The position numbers and the translations under genes were made by a program. The notes under the pieces are model-generated. The model made no database searches. It was given only the letters and a program-made list of their open reading frames with translations, and was not told the origin of the DNA. This document shows, piece by piece, positions 17,913-26,358 of a stretch of DNA of 41,981 nt (position 1 is the first letter of the stretch; every line of letters begins with the position of its first letter). Origin of the DNA: an uncultured Alphaproteobacteria bacterium (GTDB taxonomy: Bacteria > Pseudomonadota > Alphaproteobacteria > Thalassobaculales > Thalassobaculaceae); NCBI GenBank assembly GCA_938028645.1, contig CALIMD010000152.1:1-41981 (forward strand), written 5' to 3'.

Positions 17913-18848
17913 TTGGAAGAACTCTTAAGACAACTTCGGGCTGCGGCAGAGCCAACAAGATTAAGAATTATAGCTCTTTGTGGTCACGCTGAACTTTCTG
18001 TGGGGGATTTTGTTGCAATTCTGGGGCAAAGCCAACCACGTGTGTCACGTCATTTGAAATTATTAGTCGACGCTGGGCTTCTAATTCGCAATAAAGAGGG
18101 TAGTCGAGCTTATTATAGATTGTTTGAATCTGTTAAAAATGCTCAATTAAGTCAAGTTCTCAATGATCTTATGGACGAAAGTGACCCAGTGCTAGTGTTA
18201 GATCTTTCTAGACTGGGGATAATAAGATCAGAACGCGCTCGTTTTGCGGATAATTACTTTGACGAATTTGCGGGTGAACAGAGCCGACTGAGTCGAATTT
18301 CTGCTGACGAAGAGTTAATAAATCAGCTTTTGTTCCGATATGTCCAACAAGAAAATATAGGTGAGCTGCTTGATGTTGGAACCGGTAACGGGAGGATGCT
18401 GCTTCTGCTGGGGTCAAAAATAGAGAAGGCAATAGGGATTGATAATTCCCGCGAAATGTTGGCTATTGCGAGGACGAACCTAGAACAAGCAAACTTAAAA
18501 AACTGTCAGGTTCGTATCGGAGATATGTATCGACTCCCTTTTGCCGAAAATCGTTTTGGACTGATAACAATTAATTCCCTATTGCGTTATGCAGAAAAGC
18601 CCAAAGACGTTTTGACTGAAGCAACTCGGGTGCTAAAGCCGGGAGGTATTCTTTTTATAGTTGATTTTTCTGATCACGGGTTGACAGAATTGAGAGATGA
18701 GTACGGTCACCGATGGTTAGGTTTTTCGAAAGATGAAATGTTAGACATGTTAGACGGGGAAAAAATTCGTATAGAAAGTACTAATTTTTTTAAGGGGGAG
18801 GTCCTGACAGTTTGCGTGTGGAAGGGACAAAAAGTAGAAAATGGTTGA
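17913..18848 (+). CDS. ArsR-type regulator fused to a SAM-dependent methyltransferase
   Basis: This is a two-domain protein of 311 residues. Residues ~1-90 form an ArsR winged helix (R-A-A-A-E-P-T-R-L-R-I, then G-Q-S-Q-P-R-V-S-R-H-L-K-L-L as recognition helix, then E-G-S-R-A-Y-Y-R-L wing). Residues ~140-300 form a class I methyltransferase with L-L-D-V-G-T-G-N-G-R-M and V-L-K-P-G-G-I-L-F. The start is TTG 17913, with AGG five bases upstream, because the family starts shortly before L-R-A-A-A-E-P-T-R. In many alphaproteobacteria such fusions lie next to metF and relate to methionine metabolism. No metF is here; the next gene is convergent. Confidence 0.9.
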   Translation: MEELLRQLRAAAEPTRLRIIALCGHAELSVGDFVAILGQSQPRVSRHLKLLVDAGLLIRNKEGSRAYYRLFESVKNAQLSQVLNDLMDESDPVLVLDLSRLGIIRSERARFADNYFDEFAGEQSRLSRISADEELINQLLFRYVQQENIGELLDVGTGNGRMLLLLGSKIEKAIGIDNSREMLAIARTNLEQANLKNCQVRIGDMYRLPFAENRFGLITINSLLRYAEKPKDVLTEATRVLKPGGILFIVDFSDHGLTELRDEYGHRWLGFSKDEMLDMLDGEKIRIESTNFFKGEVLTVCVWKGQKVENG

Positions 18849-18866
18849 GGGTAATAACCTCAGATT

Positions 18867-20687
18867 TTATACAGAATCCAGGTGTCTAAGCCATATCTCC
18901 AAAGAAACAATCTGCCAAATTACCATCATGTGATTTTCGATATTTTTTCCCGATTTAAGGATTTTGAAATGCTGATTTACCACGTTGTGTAATTCTTTTT
19001 GATTATAAATCCCACGTTCAATAAATTGCCTCGAAGATATTAGGTCTAATAAATTTTTTCTCCCTTGATTGGCAAACCATTGATGAGCAGGCGCATTCCA
19101 TCCCTTTTTAGTAATTCTTGTTCTTGTAGCTTCAGGCAATAATCCCTTGTATGCGCGCCGGGCAAAAGCTTTAGTAATACCATTTCGAATCTTCTGTTCT
19201 GATGGGACGCCACCCATTAATTCGAATAGTCTATAATCTAGAAACGGATGGAAGTCCGATATTCCCATGGCATTGGAATTCAAATGACTCGCGCGCAAAC
19301 AACATGGCATAGTTGTTTGCAATAATTCATTTCTACTATGACTCAAAAGATAGCTATCCGATGTAGCATGATAAGTTGGAATGACATCGGTTAAATCAGT
19401 CAGATCTGAATGCAGTATTTTTTGGTATTTGTACAGCAATCCAATGTCTGGGTTGCAGTTCCCTATAGCGGATTGACTGGTTAATTTAGATATTTGTGAC
19501 ATAGCTAAATTTTCGGATTTTTTAAATATAGGATGATTGTGATTTCGGATCCAAGCTTCAATTTCTTGTCTAAGTAAGGCATCTTTTTTTTGGTACTTTA
19601 AATCAGCAAAAAAATAGAAAAAGTAATCATATTCCCCTGCATTTAGTTCATCACCCCCCAAGCCCGTAAAAAGTGATCGATATCCAAGTTGTTTGGCCTT
19701 CTTGGTTAAAATAAAATGATTTAACCATGTCGCGGTAGGTATGGGGTACTCATGGTGGGGAGTAACTTTTTCAAGGAGGTCAAAAATGTTGGGATTATCA
19801 ATTGAAACGGCCTCCCATTCCACGATACCAGAATTCACAATATCCATTATTTCAAGTTTCTCATCGAACGACTTATCCTCATGGATGGATGAGATCGCTG
19901 GTTGTGGAATACCAGTAATTTTGTGTGCCATAGCTATGACGGCCGAACTATCTAGTCCGCCCGAAAGAGTAAAGATCGGGTCAGATGACTTTTTTAAACG
20001 GCGTGCCACAGAATCCTCAAAAAGTTCAATATAATCGGTTTCTGTAACTATTAGGCCCTGTCTTTTCTCATCGGATTGCCACTCATAGAAACTATAGTTG
20101 TTTGTGGATCCTTTTTTGAATTCGACTATAGACCCAGGGGGTACTTGAACTACGTCTAGAAAGGGAGTTCTATTCGGGTGTGTATCAAGGAAACGGTAAT
20201 TCAAGGCGGCGGCAGTTTTTAAGAACGTTGGGTTTATCTTTTTTGATACAAAGGATAAATTTAGCAGAGACCGAATACTCGAAGAAAAACTGCGATTTGG
20301 CCCTTTCGAGCTATAGTATAACGGTCGAATACCAAACCTATCTCGCGCTAAAGTCAGTGAACCGGAACGCTGGTCAATAAGAGCTAGCGCAAAGTCTCCA
20401 TTAATTTTCCTGAGTGTTGCCTTAAGCCCAATTTTCTCAATCGATATCAAAATTAGTTCAGAATCAGTATGCCCGTTATATTTTGTGCTGAAGTCTTCTG
20501 GGTTATAGATCACCCCATCTAATACCAACATGCGTTTGCCCAAGGTGGCAAAACCCTCTTTGTCTGAGGAAGCGCAACTCAATAAGCAAATTGGCCTCTT
20601 CACGCCAATACTTTGTAGCATAGTTGAAGCCTTGTCATTGGCAAACGCACTTTCACCTGGAAGCTGTATACCTGCTATCTTTCCCAT
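18867..20687 (-). CDS. Asparagine synthetase-like protein lacking the glutaminase cysteine
   Basis: The 606-residue protein has the two AsnB domains. The N-terminal Ntn (class II glutamine amidotransferase) domain spans about 1-200, recognisable by I-N-G-D-F-A-L-A-L-I-D and L-A-R-D-R-F-G-I-R-P-L-Y-Y. The C-terminal ATP-pyrophosphatase domain has S242-G-G-L-D-S-S248 and G-L-G-G-D-E-L. It begins M-G-K-I-A-G, while glutamine-using members begin M-C-G-I-x-G, so the nucleophile Cys2 is absent and glutaminase activity is not expected. The domain could use ammonia or another amine, or the protein could ligate an amine to an acid other than aspartate. It lies divergent to a sugar-nucleotide gene set, which suggests a role in amidating a surface sugar or lipid; that is inference. 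Confidence 0.86.
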   Translation of the reverse strand: MGKIAGIQLPGESAFANDKASTMLQSIGVKRPICLLSCASSDKEGFATLGKRMLVLDGVIYNPEDFSTKYNGHTDSELILISIEKIGLKATLRKINGDFALALIDQRSGSLTLARDRFGIRPLYYSSKGPNRSFSSSIRSLLNLSFVSKKINPTFLKTAAALNYRFLDTHPNRTPFLDVVQVPPGSIVEFKKGSTNNYSFYEWQSDEKRQGLIVTETDYIELFEDSVARRLKKSSDPIFTLSGGLDSSAVIAMAHKITGIPQPAISSIHEDKSFDEKLEIMDIVNSGIVEWEAVSIDNPNIFDLLEKVTPHHEYPIPTATWLNHFILTKKAKQLGYRSLFTGLGGDELNAGEYDYFFYFFADLKYQKKDALLRQEIEAWIRNHNHPIFKKSENLAMSQISKLTSQSAIGNCNPDIGLLYKYQKILHSDLTDLTDVIPTYHATSDSYLLSHSRNELLQTTMPCCLRASHLNSNAMGISDFHPFLDYRLFELMGGVPSEQKIRNGITKAFARRAYKGLLPEATRTRITKKGWNAPAHQWFANQGRKNLLDLISSRQFIERGIYNQKELHNVVNQHFKILKSGKNIENHMMVIWQIVSLEIWLRHLDSV

Positions 20688-20879
20688 TTTAATCCAACGA
20701 GTTTACTTTTGGTCTTAATCCACATTATTTGTGAATGGCAATCAATGTATAGTGCGTTTTTCAGAACACTTATATTATACTTCTATTGTAGATTGACTAC
20801 ACAACGTCTGAAGAAAAGAAAGATTTTTGTCTCTTATTGCTATAAGTTTCCTTTAATTCAAAAAACCAAGGTCAAATTA

Positions 20880-21953
20880 ATGACTAGTATCCCATTCAAG
20901 ACAGTAATTGAGAAACTCGATAATGATAGAGTATTATTAGTGGGTGGTGGAGGATTTATAGGACACAATCTTGCTTTGGAATTAAGGCGCCATGATATAA
21001 CGACGATGGTCGTTGATAATATGATGGTCAATAGCCTAGTTGACAACACATTTCACGACAACGGCGATGTATCAAAGCGAGACCTGAATTTACATTTTTT
21101 GATGAGCCGCTTTGAGCTAATGCGGGAACTTGGAGTAGAGTTTAGAAATTGCGATGCTAGAAATTTCTCTGATTTAGCGAGTGTATTTAGGGATTTTGGT
21201 CCCACTAAAATTGTACATCTAGCAGCTATTGCTAGCGCGGTTGAAGCCCGTAAAAACCCTGGAATGTGTTTTGATCTTCAACTTACAACATTGCGAAATG
21301 TTCTAGAGTTGTGCCGGTTGGGGCACGCTGACGTATCTACGTTAATGTTCCTTAGCTCGAGCACGGTATATGGCGATTTCATAGATGAATGGGTTGATGA
21401 AACGACCCGTCCAAGACCAAGGGGAATTTATGCGAATACTAAATATATGGGAGAAAGGTTAGTTCGGACATATTGTCATACTAATGGTTTGGGTACTTGT
21501 ATAATAAGGCCGAGCGCCCTTTATGGAGAAAGATGTGTAAGTAGGCGGGTTAGCCAGGCATTTATAGAAAATGCTTTAGCAGGAAAGCCTCTTCGCTTAG
21601 AAGGTGGCGGTAACGGTCTTCTAGACTTTACTTATATTGATGACCTTGTGAGCGGAATGATTAGGGCACTAGCATTGCATGGTGGCCATGGTGCATCAGA
21701 TACTTTCAATCTGACTTATGGAAACGCTAGAAGTATAGCGGAATTAGCAAGTATCGTTAAAGAGATATTACCTAACGCTAGATTAGAAAATAGTCCAAAA
21801 GCTGTCGATAAACCTGTCCGTGGAACGTTACGAATGGATAAAGCGCGGCAAAGTCTTGGGTTCTATCCAAAATGGTCCATTGAAGAAGGATATAAAAAAT
21901 ATTGTGAATGGTATGTGCGAGAGTGGGAGAAAGTCGTGAGGACGAATGCATGA
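20880..21953 (+). CDS. NAD-dependent epimerase/dehydratase (extended SDR)
   Basis: The 357-residue extended short-chain dehydrogenase acts on nucleotide sugars by epimerisation, dehydration or decarboxylation. It has the NAD motif G-G-G-G-F-I-G near residue 21, catalytic Ser in S-S-S-T-V-Y-G-D, and Y-A-N-T-K as YxxxK. R-P-S-A-L-Y-G-E and F-T-Y-I-D-D follow. The start is ATG 20880 with AAGG upstream; an upstream in-frame extension to 20709 is not SDR-like. A substrate cannot be assigned. Its TGA overlaps the next ATG (ATGA), so the cytidylyltransferase is translationally coupled. Confidence 0.88.
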   Translation: MTSIPFKTVIEKLDNDRVLLVGGGGFIGHNLALELRRHDITTMVVDNMMVNSLVDNTFHDNGDVSKRDLNLHFLMSRFELMRELGVEFRNCDARNFSDLASVFRDFGPTKIVHLAAIASAVEARKNPGMCFDLQLTTLRNVLELCRLGHADVSTLMFLSSSTVYGDFIDEWVDETTRPRPRGIYANTKYMGERLVRTYCHTNGLGTCIIRPSALYGERCVSRRVSQAFIENALAGKPLRLEGGGNGLLDFTYIDDLVSGMIRALALHGGHGASDTFNLTYGNARSIAELASIVKEILPNARLENSPKAVDKPVRGTLRMDKARQSLGFYPKWSIEEGYKKYCEWYVREWEKVVRTNA

Positions 21954-22642
21954 CATCTGGGGTCTTGGTTTTTTCTCGCCTTAATTCAACTCGCCTGCCT
22001 GGCAAGGCATTAATAAAAATCGCCGGGATAACATTGGTTGATAGAGTTCTTGACAAACTTGAGGGAGTTATAGGGACATCGAGGACTATAGTCGCCACAA
22101 CAGAAAGTTATTTGGATGACCCTTTAGTCGCCCATCTAGAAACTCGTGGTATCGATGTTTTTCGTGGCTCTATTGATGATGTAGCGCTAAGAGCAGTTTG
22201 CTGTGCTAGAGATAATGGCCTGGATCATTTTGTTCGTGTGAGCGGTGATAGCCCTTTCATAGACTCAAATCTTATTAATAAAGCACTTTTAGAATATCAA
22301 AATGGGTGTTTTGACTTAGTAACAAATGTTTTCCCGAGAAGTTTTCCTAGTGGCGCTAGTGTTGAGGTCATTGGCACTTCATCACTGAAAAGATTACTGA
22401 GTTTAACCCAAGATCCATACGACCGAGAGCACGTGACTCCCTATTTTTATAAAAACCCGGACAATTTTAGAATAAAAAACTTCTTTTCGGATAATAAGAA
22501 ATATCATGGAGTAAACTTAGCGATAGACACCCCAGAAGACTTGAGGCGTGTAACGTGGATGCTGGAAACATTTGGAGAACGCCTCGATTTAAATCGTGCA
22601 GCAGAAAAGTGGCTGCTTTGGGAGCGCAATGATGCAATTTAG
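21950..22642 (+). CDS. SpsF-like cytidylyltransferase
   Basis: The 230-residue protein is of the SpsF/NeuA/KdsB nucleotidyltransferase type, which activates acidic sugars as CMP derivatives. The nucleotide-binding start is R-L-N-S-T-R-L-P-G-K-A-L near residue 10. F-R-G-S-I-D-D-V-A-L-R-A, R-V-S-G-D-S-P-F-I-D and R-E-H-V-T-P-Y-F-Y-K follow, the usual order for SpsF-like proteins. The start at 21950 overlaps the epimerase stop by 4 nt, and its end overlaps the next gene by 14 nt. The product is probably a CMP-activated sugar for surface polysaccharide; the sugar is unknown. Confidence 0.86.
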   Translation: MTSGVLVFSRLNSTRLPGKALIKIAGITLVDRVLDKLEGVIGTSRTIVATTESYLDDPLVAHLETRGIDVFRGSIDDVALRAVCCARDNGLDHFVRVSGDSPFIDSNLINKALLEYQNGCFDLVTNVFPRSFPSGASVEVIGTSSLKRLLSLTQDPYDREHVTPYFYKNPDNFRIKNFFSDNKKYHGVNLAIDTPEDLRRVTWMLETFGERLDLNRAAEKWLLWERNDAI

Positions 22643-23009
22643 AAAAATTGATCCCCCACGGAAATTTAAAGTAGGAGATTCCGATGCTCCAATTCAATTG
22701 TCACACGTGATGGACATAAACCTAGGTCCGGACGAACAGGTTACTTTTACCGCCAAAAATGGAGGTGAGTTTGATGTTTGCCGGAAATCGTGGGGATATT
22801 ATGCTACGCCATCAATCAATGATAGGCTTATACGATTTGGGTACAGAACTTGTTTAGTGAAAAGTGACAACAGGCATTATATACATTTGGTCGAAAAAGA
22901 TAAAATAGATGAGTATTTGGAATATTTGATAATACAGAATATGAAAGTTATACAATGGTTAGATGAGATAATTCCTGAGCTCAATGATCATGAGAAGGTT
23001 AAACAGTGA
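22629..23009 (+). CDS. Uncharacterised 126-residue protein of the sugar-nucleotide operon
   Basis: I cannot assign a function. The protein begins M-M-Q-F-R-K-I-D-P-P-R-K-F-K-V-G and has I-N-L-G-P-D-E-Q-V-T-F, E-F-D-V-C-R-K-S-W-G-Y-Y-A-T-P-S and R-L-I-R-F-G-Y-R-T, then a Lys/Glu-rich helical end. It is soluble, with no signal peptide or membrane helix. Its pattern recalls small proteins next to SpsF-like enzymes in other O-antigen clusters, but that memory was not checked by search. It overlaps both neighbours: ATG 22629 lies inside the cytidylyltransferase end, and its TGA overlaps the GTG of the methyltransferase. It is therefore clearly translated as part of the operon. Confidence 0.8.
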   Translation: MMQFRKIDPPRKFKVGDSDAPIQLSHVMDINLGPDEQVTFTAKNGGEFDVCRKSWGYYATPSINDRLIRFGYRTCLVKSDNRHYIHLVEKDKIDEYLEYLIIQNMKVIQWLDEIIPELNDHEKVKQ

Positions 23010-23776
23010 TATCAAAAAGAAAGACTCGTCAGGATTTTATGGAGGAGTGGTGGGATGAGTCTTTTAAAGAACAGATTGATCAAAATGCATACAACACCGC
23101 ACCCGTAGAGGCCTTAGTCCGATTTACCTCTCATTTCTTGCGAGCTCGTTATGAAAATCCTGAACAAATAAAACAGCTGAAATTTTTAGAGATAGGTTGT
23201 GGTGCAGGTGCGAATTTGATCTGGTTGGCGGAAAAGGGTATTCAACCAAACGGCATCGACATATCTCAAAAGGCTCTCGGTCTGTGTAAGTATCACTTTC
23301 AAAAAAACCAGTTGGAACATCGGTTAGGAGATTTGAAGCATTGCTCTGCCACTTCTCTTCCTTTTGAAAAAGATAGCTTTGATGGAGTACTGGAATCCTG
23401 TGTTTTCCAACATCTAAATGAAATAGATAGGAAAAAAGCCTTCCAGGAAACTGTGAGGGTATTAAAGCCCGGCGGCGTTTTTATAGGACACATGCTAAGC
23501 CAAAATCATACAACGTATCAATTGAACAAGGGAAGTATTAAAGAAACCGACCCAGGTACGTTGGTTCTCAAATCAGAAGAGGCAAAAAACAAAATTAATC
23601 TTGAGTCTATTGGCCTCTCACATTTTTTTTCAAAAGATGAATACACGGGTTTGTTAGATGGTTGTTCTCTTATAGACCCTTGCGAAACGACATATGAACT
23701 GCCGTTAGAAGAAGCTGCGCGGCGTGGCTACAAAAATTATTGCCAAGCAATGTGGATTGTTTACGCGATAAAATAG
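23006..23776 (+). CDS. SAM-dependent methyltransferase of the sugar operon
   Basis: This 256-residue class I methyltransferase (Methyltransf_11 type) has motif I in F-L-E-I-G-C-G-A-G-A-N-L near residue 62, an acidic motif II in N-G-I-D-I-S, and post-motif V-L-K-P-G-G-V-F-I near residue 153. The start is GTG 23006, whose last two bases and the next one form the TGA stop of the upstream gene (GTGA). It is the last of four coupled genes and probably methylates the sugar or a linked group; the acceptor is not determined by sequence. A gap of about 175 nt separates it from the next gene. Confidence 0.86.
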   Translation: MISKRKTRQDFMEEWWDESFKEQIDQNAYNTAPVEALVRFTSHFLRARYENPEQIKQLKFLEIGCGAGANLIWLAEKGIQPNGIDISQKALGLCKYHFQKNQLEHRLGDLKHCSATSLPFEKDSFDGVLESCVFQHLNEIDRKKAFQETVRVLKPGGVFIGHMLSQNHTTYQLNKGSIKETDPGTLVLKSEEAKNKINLESIGLSHFFSKDEYTGLLDGCSLIDPCETTYELPLEEAARRGYKNYCQAMWIVYAIK

Positions 23777-23952
23777 TCTCTTTTTAAACCTTTAAAAAAG
23801 ATTACTTTCACAAGTTCTCTTGATCTGCATATTGCTTAGGTGAATAGTGACTTATGGTATAAAAAATTCAGAACAATATTTTATCTATAGGTTAATTTCA
23901 TTTTAGTAACTCTAAAAAAAATTGTATTAAGTCTCAGCATAGGAGAAATCAA

Positions 23953-24843
23953 ATGGCGCAAATTGGATTTATTGGATTAGGCAATATGGGGGGGCCAATG
24001 GTGCGCAACCTGATTAAAGCAGGGCACTCTCTGAAGGTATTTGATTTATCGGAAGAGGCGATAAATTTTGCGGTTCAGTCTGGAGCAACAGCTGCTTCTT
24101 CAGTCAAGGACGCAGCTGTTGGAGTTGAGTTTGTAGTGACCATGCTACCTGTTGGTGCCAACGTTAAAGAGGTTTTTATGGACGATGGAGTCCTCGCAGC
24201 TGCTGATCCCGGAACGGTAATGATTGACTCATCCACTATCGATGTTGAAACGGCACAAGCCGCGCATGCAGCAGCGAAAGCGGCTGGTTTTGATATGATT
24301 GATGCGCCGGTTTCAGGTGGGGTAACTGGTGCTGACGCAGGAACGCTAACTTTTATGTGTGGAGGGGAGAAAGGGTCCTTTGAAAAAGCAAAACCAATCT
24401 TGGAGGCCATGGGTAAGAATTTGGTTCATTGCGGAGACGCAGGGTTAGGACAAGTAACAAAAATTTGTAACAATATGCTGGCAGGTATTAATGCTCTTGC
24501 TGCGGCAGAAGCGATGGTTATGGGTGAACGCTTGGGTGTTCCCCGGGAAACATTATATAACGTTATCTCCACTTCTACCGGAAACTCTCTCTATTTTGAG
24601 AATTTTAATCCGATGCCAGGTGTATGTTCTGGTTCTGCAGCAAATAATAATTTTAAACCAGGTTTCATGGCAAAGTTGATGCTGAAAGATTTGCGATTGT
24701 CCCAGTCAGCTGCTCAGTCATCAAGTACTGCAACGCCGTTGGGAGCTGCCGCAACTGCAGCTTTTCAACATCTAATTGAGAATGGATTTGGAGATTTGGA
24801 TACTACAAGTATCATCAAGCTTATAGACCCTGATGTTAAATAA
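23953..24843 (+). CDS. mmsB: 3-hydroxyisobutyrate dehydrogenase-like oxidoreductase
   Basis: This 296-residue beta-hydroxyacid dehydrogenase oxidises 3-hydroxyisobutyrate or a similar hydroxy acid with NAD. It shows G-F-I-G-L-G-N-M-G-G-P-M at the N-terminus, the substrate loop D-A-P-V-S-G-G-V-T-G-A near residue 118, and the catalytic K170-I-C-N-N174. An AGGAG ribosome site lies before ATG 23953. It is followed after 30 nt by a CoA transferase, so the pair may act on a branched or hydroxylated acyl chain. The mmsB symbol is the likely but not proven choice: tartronate semialdehyde and glyoxylate reductases share the motifs. Confidence 0.85.
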   Translation: MAQIGFIGLGNMGGPMVRNLIKAGHSLKVFDLSEEAINFAVQSGATAASSVKDAAVGVEFVVTMLPVGANVKEVFMDDGVLAAADPGTVMIDSSTIDVETAQAAHAAAKAAGFDMIDAPVSGGVTGADAGTLTFMCGGEKGSFEKAKPILEAMGKNLVHCGDAGLGQVTKICNNMLAGINALAAAEAMVMGERLGVPRETLYNVISTSTGNSLYFENFNPMPGVCSGSAANNNFKPGFMAKLMLKDLRLSQSAAQSSSTATPLGAAATAAFQHLIENGFGDLDTTSIIKLIDPDVK

Positions 24844-24873
24844 ATGGAAAATACTGTAGGAGATAATTAGGTT

Positions 24874-26016
24874 ATGTCATCGCTATCGCATTTAAAAGTT
24901 TTGGATCTAACAAGCCATCTCTCAGGGCCGTATTGCGCAATGATTTTAGCAGACCATGGTGCGGATGTAGTTAAAATCGAAAACCCAAAGGACGGCGATC
25001 AGCTTCGCAAAACACCCCCTTTCCAGGATGGGGAAAGCGCACCATTCATGTTGTGGAATAGAAACAAACGCTCGGTGACTCTAAATTTGAAAGATGAAAA
25101 GGATCTCAAATTGTTGCTCAAAATGGTCACAGTAGCTGATGTGATGATTGAAAACTTCAAACCGGGAACGGCCAAACGGCTGGGTATTGACTATGAATCA
25201 ATTTCCAAAATAAATGCGACTTTAATTTATTGTTCTATATCCGGATTTGGTCAAACGGGGCCATATGCGCCGAGAGGTGGATTTGACCTAATTGCATGCG
25301 GAATGTCTGGCTTAATGTCAATAAATGGGCCGCCAGAGGGGCCTCCTTATAGGATCCCAATGCCAGTATCCGATGTGTGTGGTGGAATGAATGGCGCTAT
25401 TGGGGTTTTAACCGCTTTGGCAGCTCGGACGTATACGGGCAAGGGACAGCACGTTGATACAAGTCTCTATGAGTCGGGTATATCTTTGGGGGTGTATGAG
25501 GCCGCGAACGTATTTGCAAACGGAGAGGTTCCTGAGCGTCTAGGACAGGCGCATCGTGGCAGCGCTCCATATCAGCTTTTCCCAACAAGTGATGGTTATG
25601 TGACAGTTGGAGGTGCGCAGGATAATTTTTGGCGGGGAACATGCAAGATTTTAAAATGCGAGCATCTGTTGGAGGACGCGAGATTTAAATCTAAAGCAGA
25701 CCGAGTGCTGAATAATAAAGAATTAGTTCCTGAGCTAGAAGTTTTCTTCAAGCGTCAATCCACAGATAAGCTTTGTAAAGCATTCGATGAGGCTGGAATT
25801 CCCGCAGGACCTGTGATGAATCATGTGGAAGTCTTTAATGACCCACAAACTATTGCCCGTGAAATGGTTGTCGAAGTAGAGCATACTAAAATAGGTAAAA
25901 TGAAAACCATTGGGGTTCCTGTTAAACTATCTGATACGCCTGCAAAAATTTCGAAAGCTGCCCCACTTTTGGGAGAGCATAATGATGAAGTTTTAGAAGA
26001 TTGGTTCATCACATAA
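24874..26016 (+). CDS. Class III CoA transferase (CaiB/Frc family)
   Basis: Family III CoA transferases move CoA between acyl-CoA and free acids through an aspartyl intermediate. The 380-residue length is typical. Evidence: V-L-D-L-T-S-H-L-S-G-P-Y-C near the start, R-N-K-R-S-V-T-L-N-L-K near residue 64, N-F-K-P-G-T-A-K-R-L-G, I-S-G-F-G-Q-T-G-P-Y, and Asp167 in P-V-S-D-V-C-G-G-M as the probable nucleophile. G-Q-H-V-D-T-S-L-Y-E follows. Donor and acceptor acids cannot be read from sequence. It is probably co-transcribed with the upstream dehydrogenase. Confidence 0.9.
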   Translation: MSSLSHLKVLDLTSHLSGPYCAMILADHGADVVKIENPKDGDQLRKTPPFQDGESAPFMLWNRNKRSVTLNLKDEKDLKLLLKMVTVADVMIENFKPGTAKRLGIDYESISKINATLIYCSISGFGQTGPYAPRGGFDLIACGMSGLMSINGPPEGPPYRIPMPVSDVCGGMNGAIGVLTALAARTYTGKGQHVDTSLYESGISLGVYEAANVFANGEVPERLGQAHRGSAPYQLFPTSDGYVTVGGAQDNFWRGTCKILKCEHLLEDARFKSKADRVLNNKELVPELEVFFKRQSTDKLCKAFDEAGIPAGPVMNHVEVFNDPQTIAREMVVEVEHTKIGKMKTIGVPVKLSDTPAKISKAAPLLGEHNDEVLEDWFIT

Positions 26017-26079
26017 ATCAATGGCACATATTTTTAGGGTCAAGCTCATATGATTTTGTGCTGAAATTGGAGTTTAATA

Positions 26080-26337
26080 ATGGCAGTTGTAGAGATCTAT
26101 TCGTCGATGTGGTGCCCATTTTGTCATAGGGCTAAGAGGTTGCTGAATGACAAAGGAGTTGATTTCAAAGAAATCGATGTGGGCATCAATTCTAAAATGA
26201 GAGAAGAAATGTTACATAGGTCAGATGGACGCTATACTGTTCCTCAAATTTTTATAGATGGTTTGGGCATAGGTGGCTCTGACGAATTAGCTGATTTAGA
26301 TAATAGTGGAAAATTAGATTCAATGTTGGATCTATAA
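26080..26337 (+). CDS. grxC: Glutaredoxin 3 (dithiol)
   Basis: This 85-residue glutaredoxin reduces disulfides with glutathione. The active site is C12-P-F-C15, a dithiol form with Phe in place of the more common Tyr. T-V-P-Q-I-F-I-D and G-G-S-D-E-L follow, forming the cis-Pro and glutathione-binding loops. GGAG lies before ATG 26080. The nitrilase-family gene starts 21 nt downstream, a grxC/nit pairing common in alphaproteobacteria. It fits with the glutathione synthesis gene gshA earlier in the window. Confidence 0.94.
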   Translation: MAVVEIYSSMWCPFCHRAKRLLNDKGVDFKEIDVGINSKMREEMLHRSDGRYTVPQIFIDGLGIGGSDELADLDNSGKLDSMLDL

Positions 26338-26358
26338 TATGTTGAAAAGAAACTTTTT

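Noticed and set aside
23780..23801. AT-only inverted repeat after the sugar methyltransferase
   Set aside because: No GC pairs and a loop of about two bases; expected by chance in AT-rich sequence.
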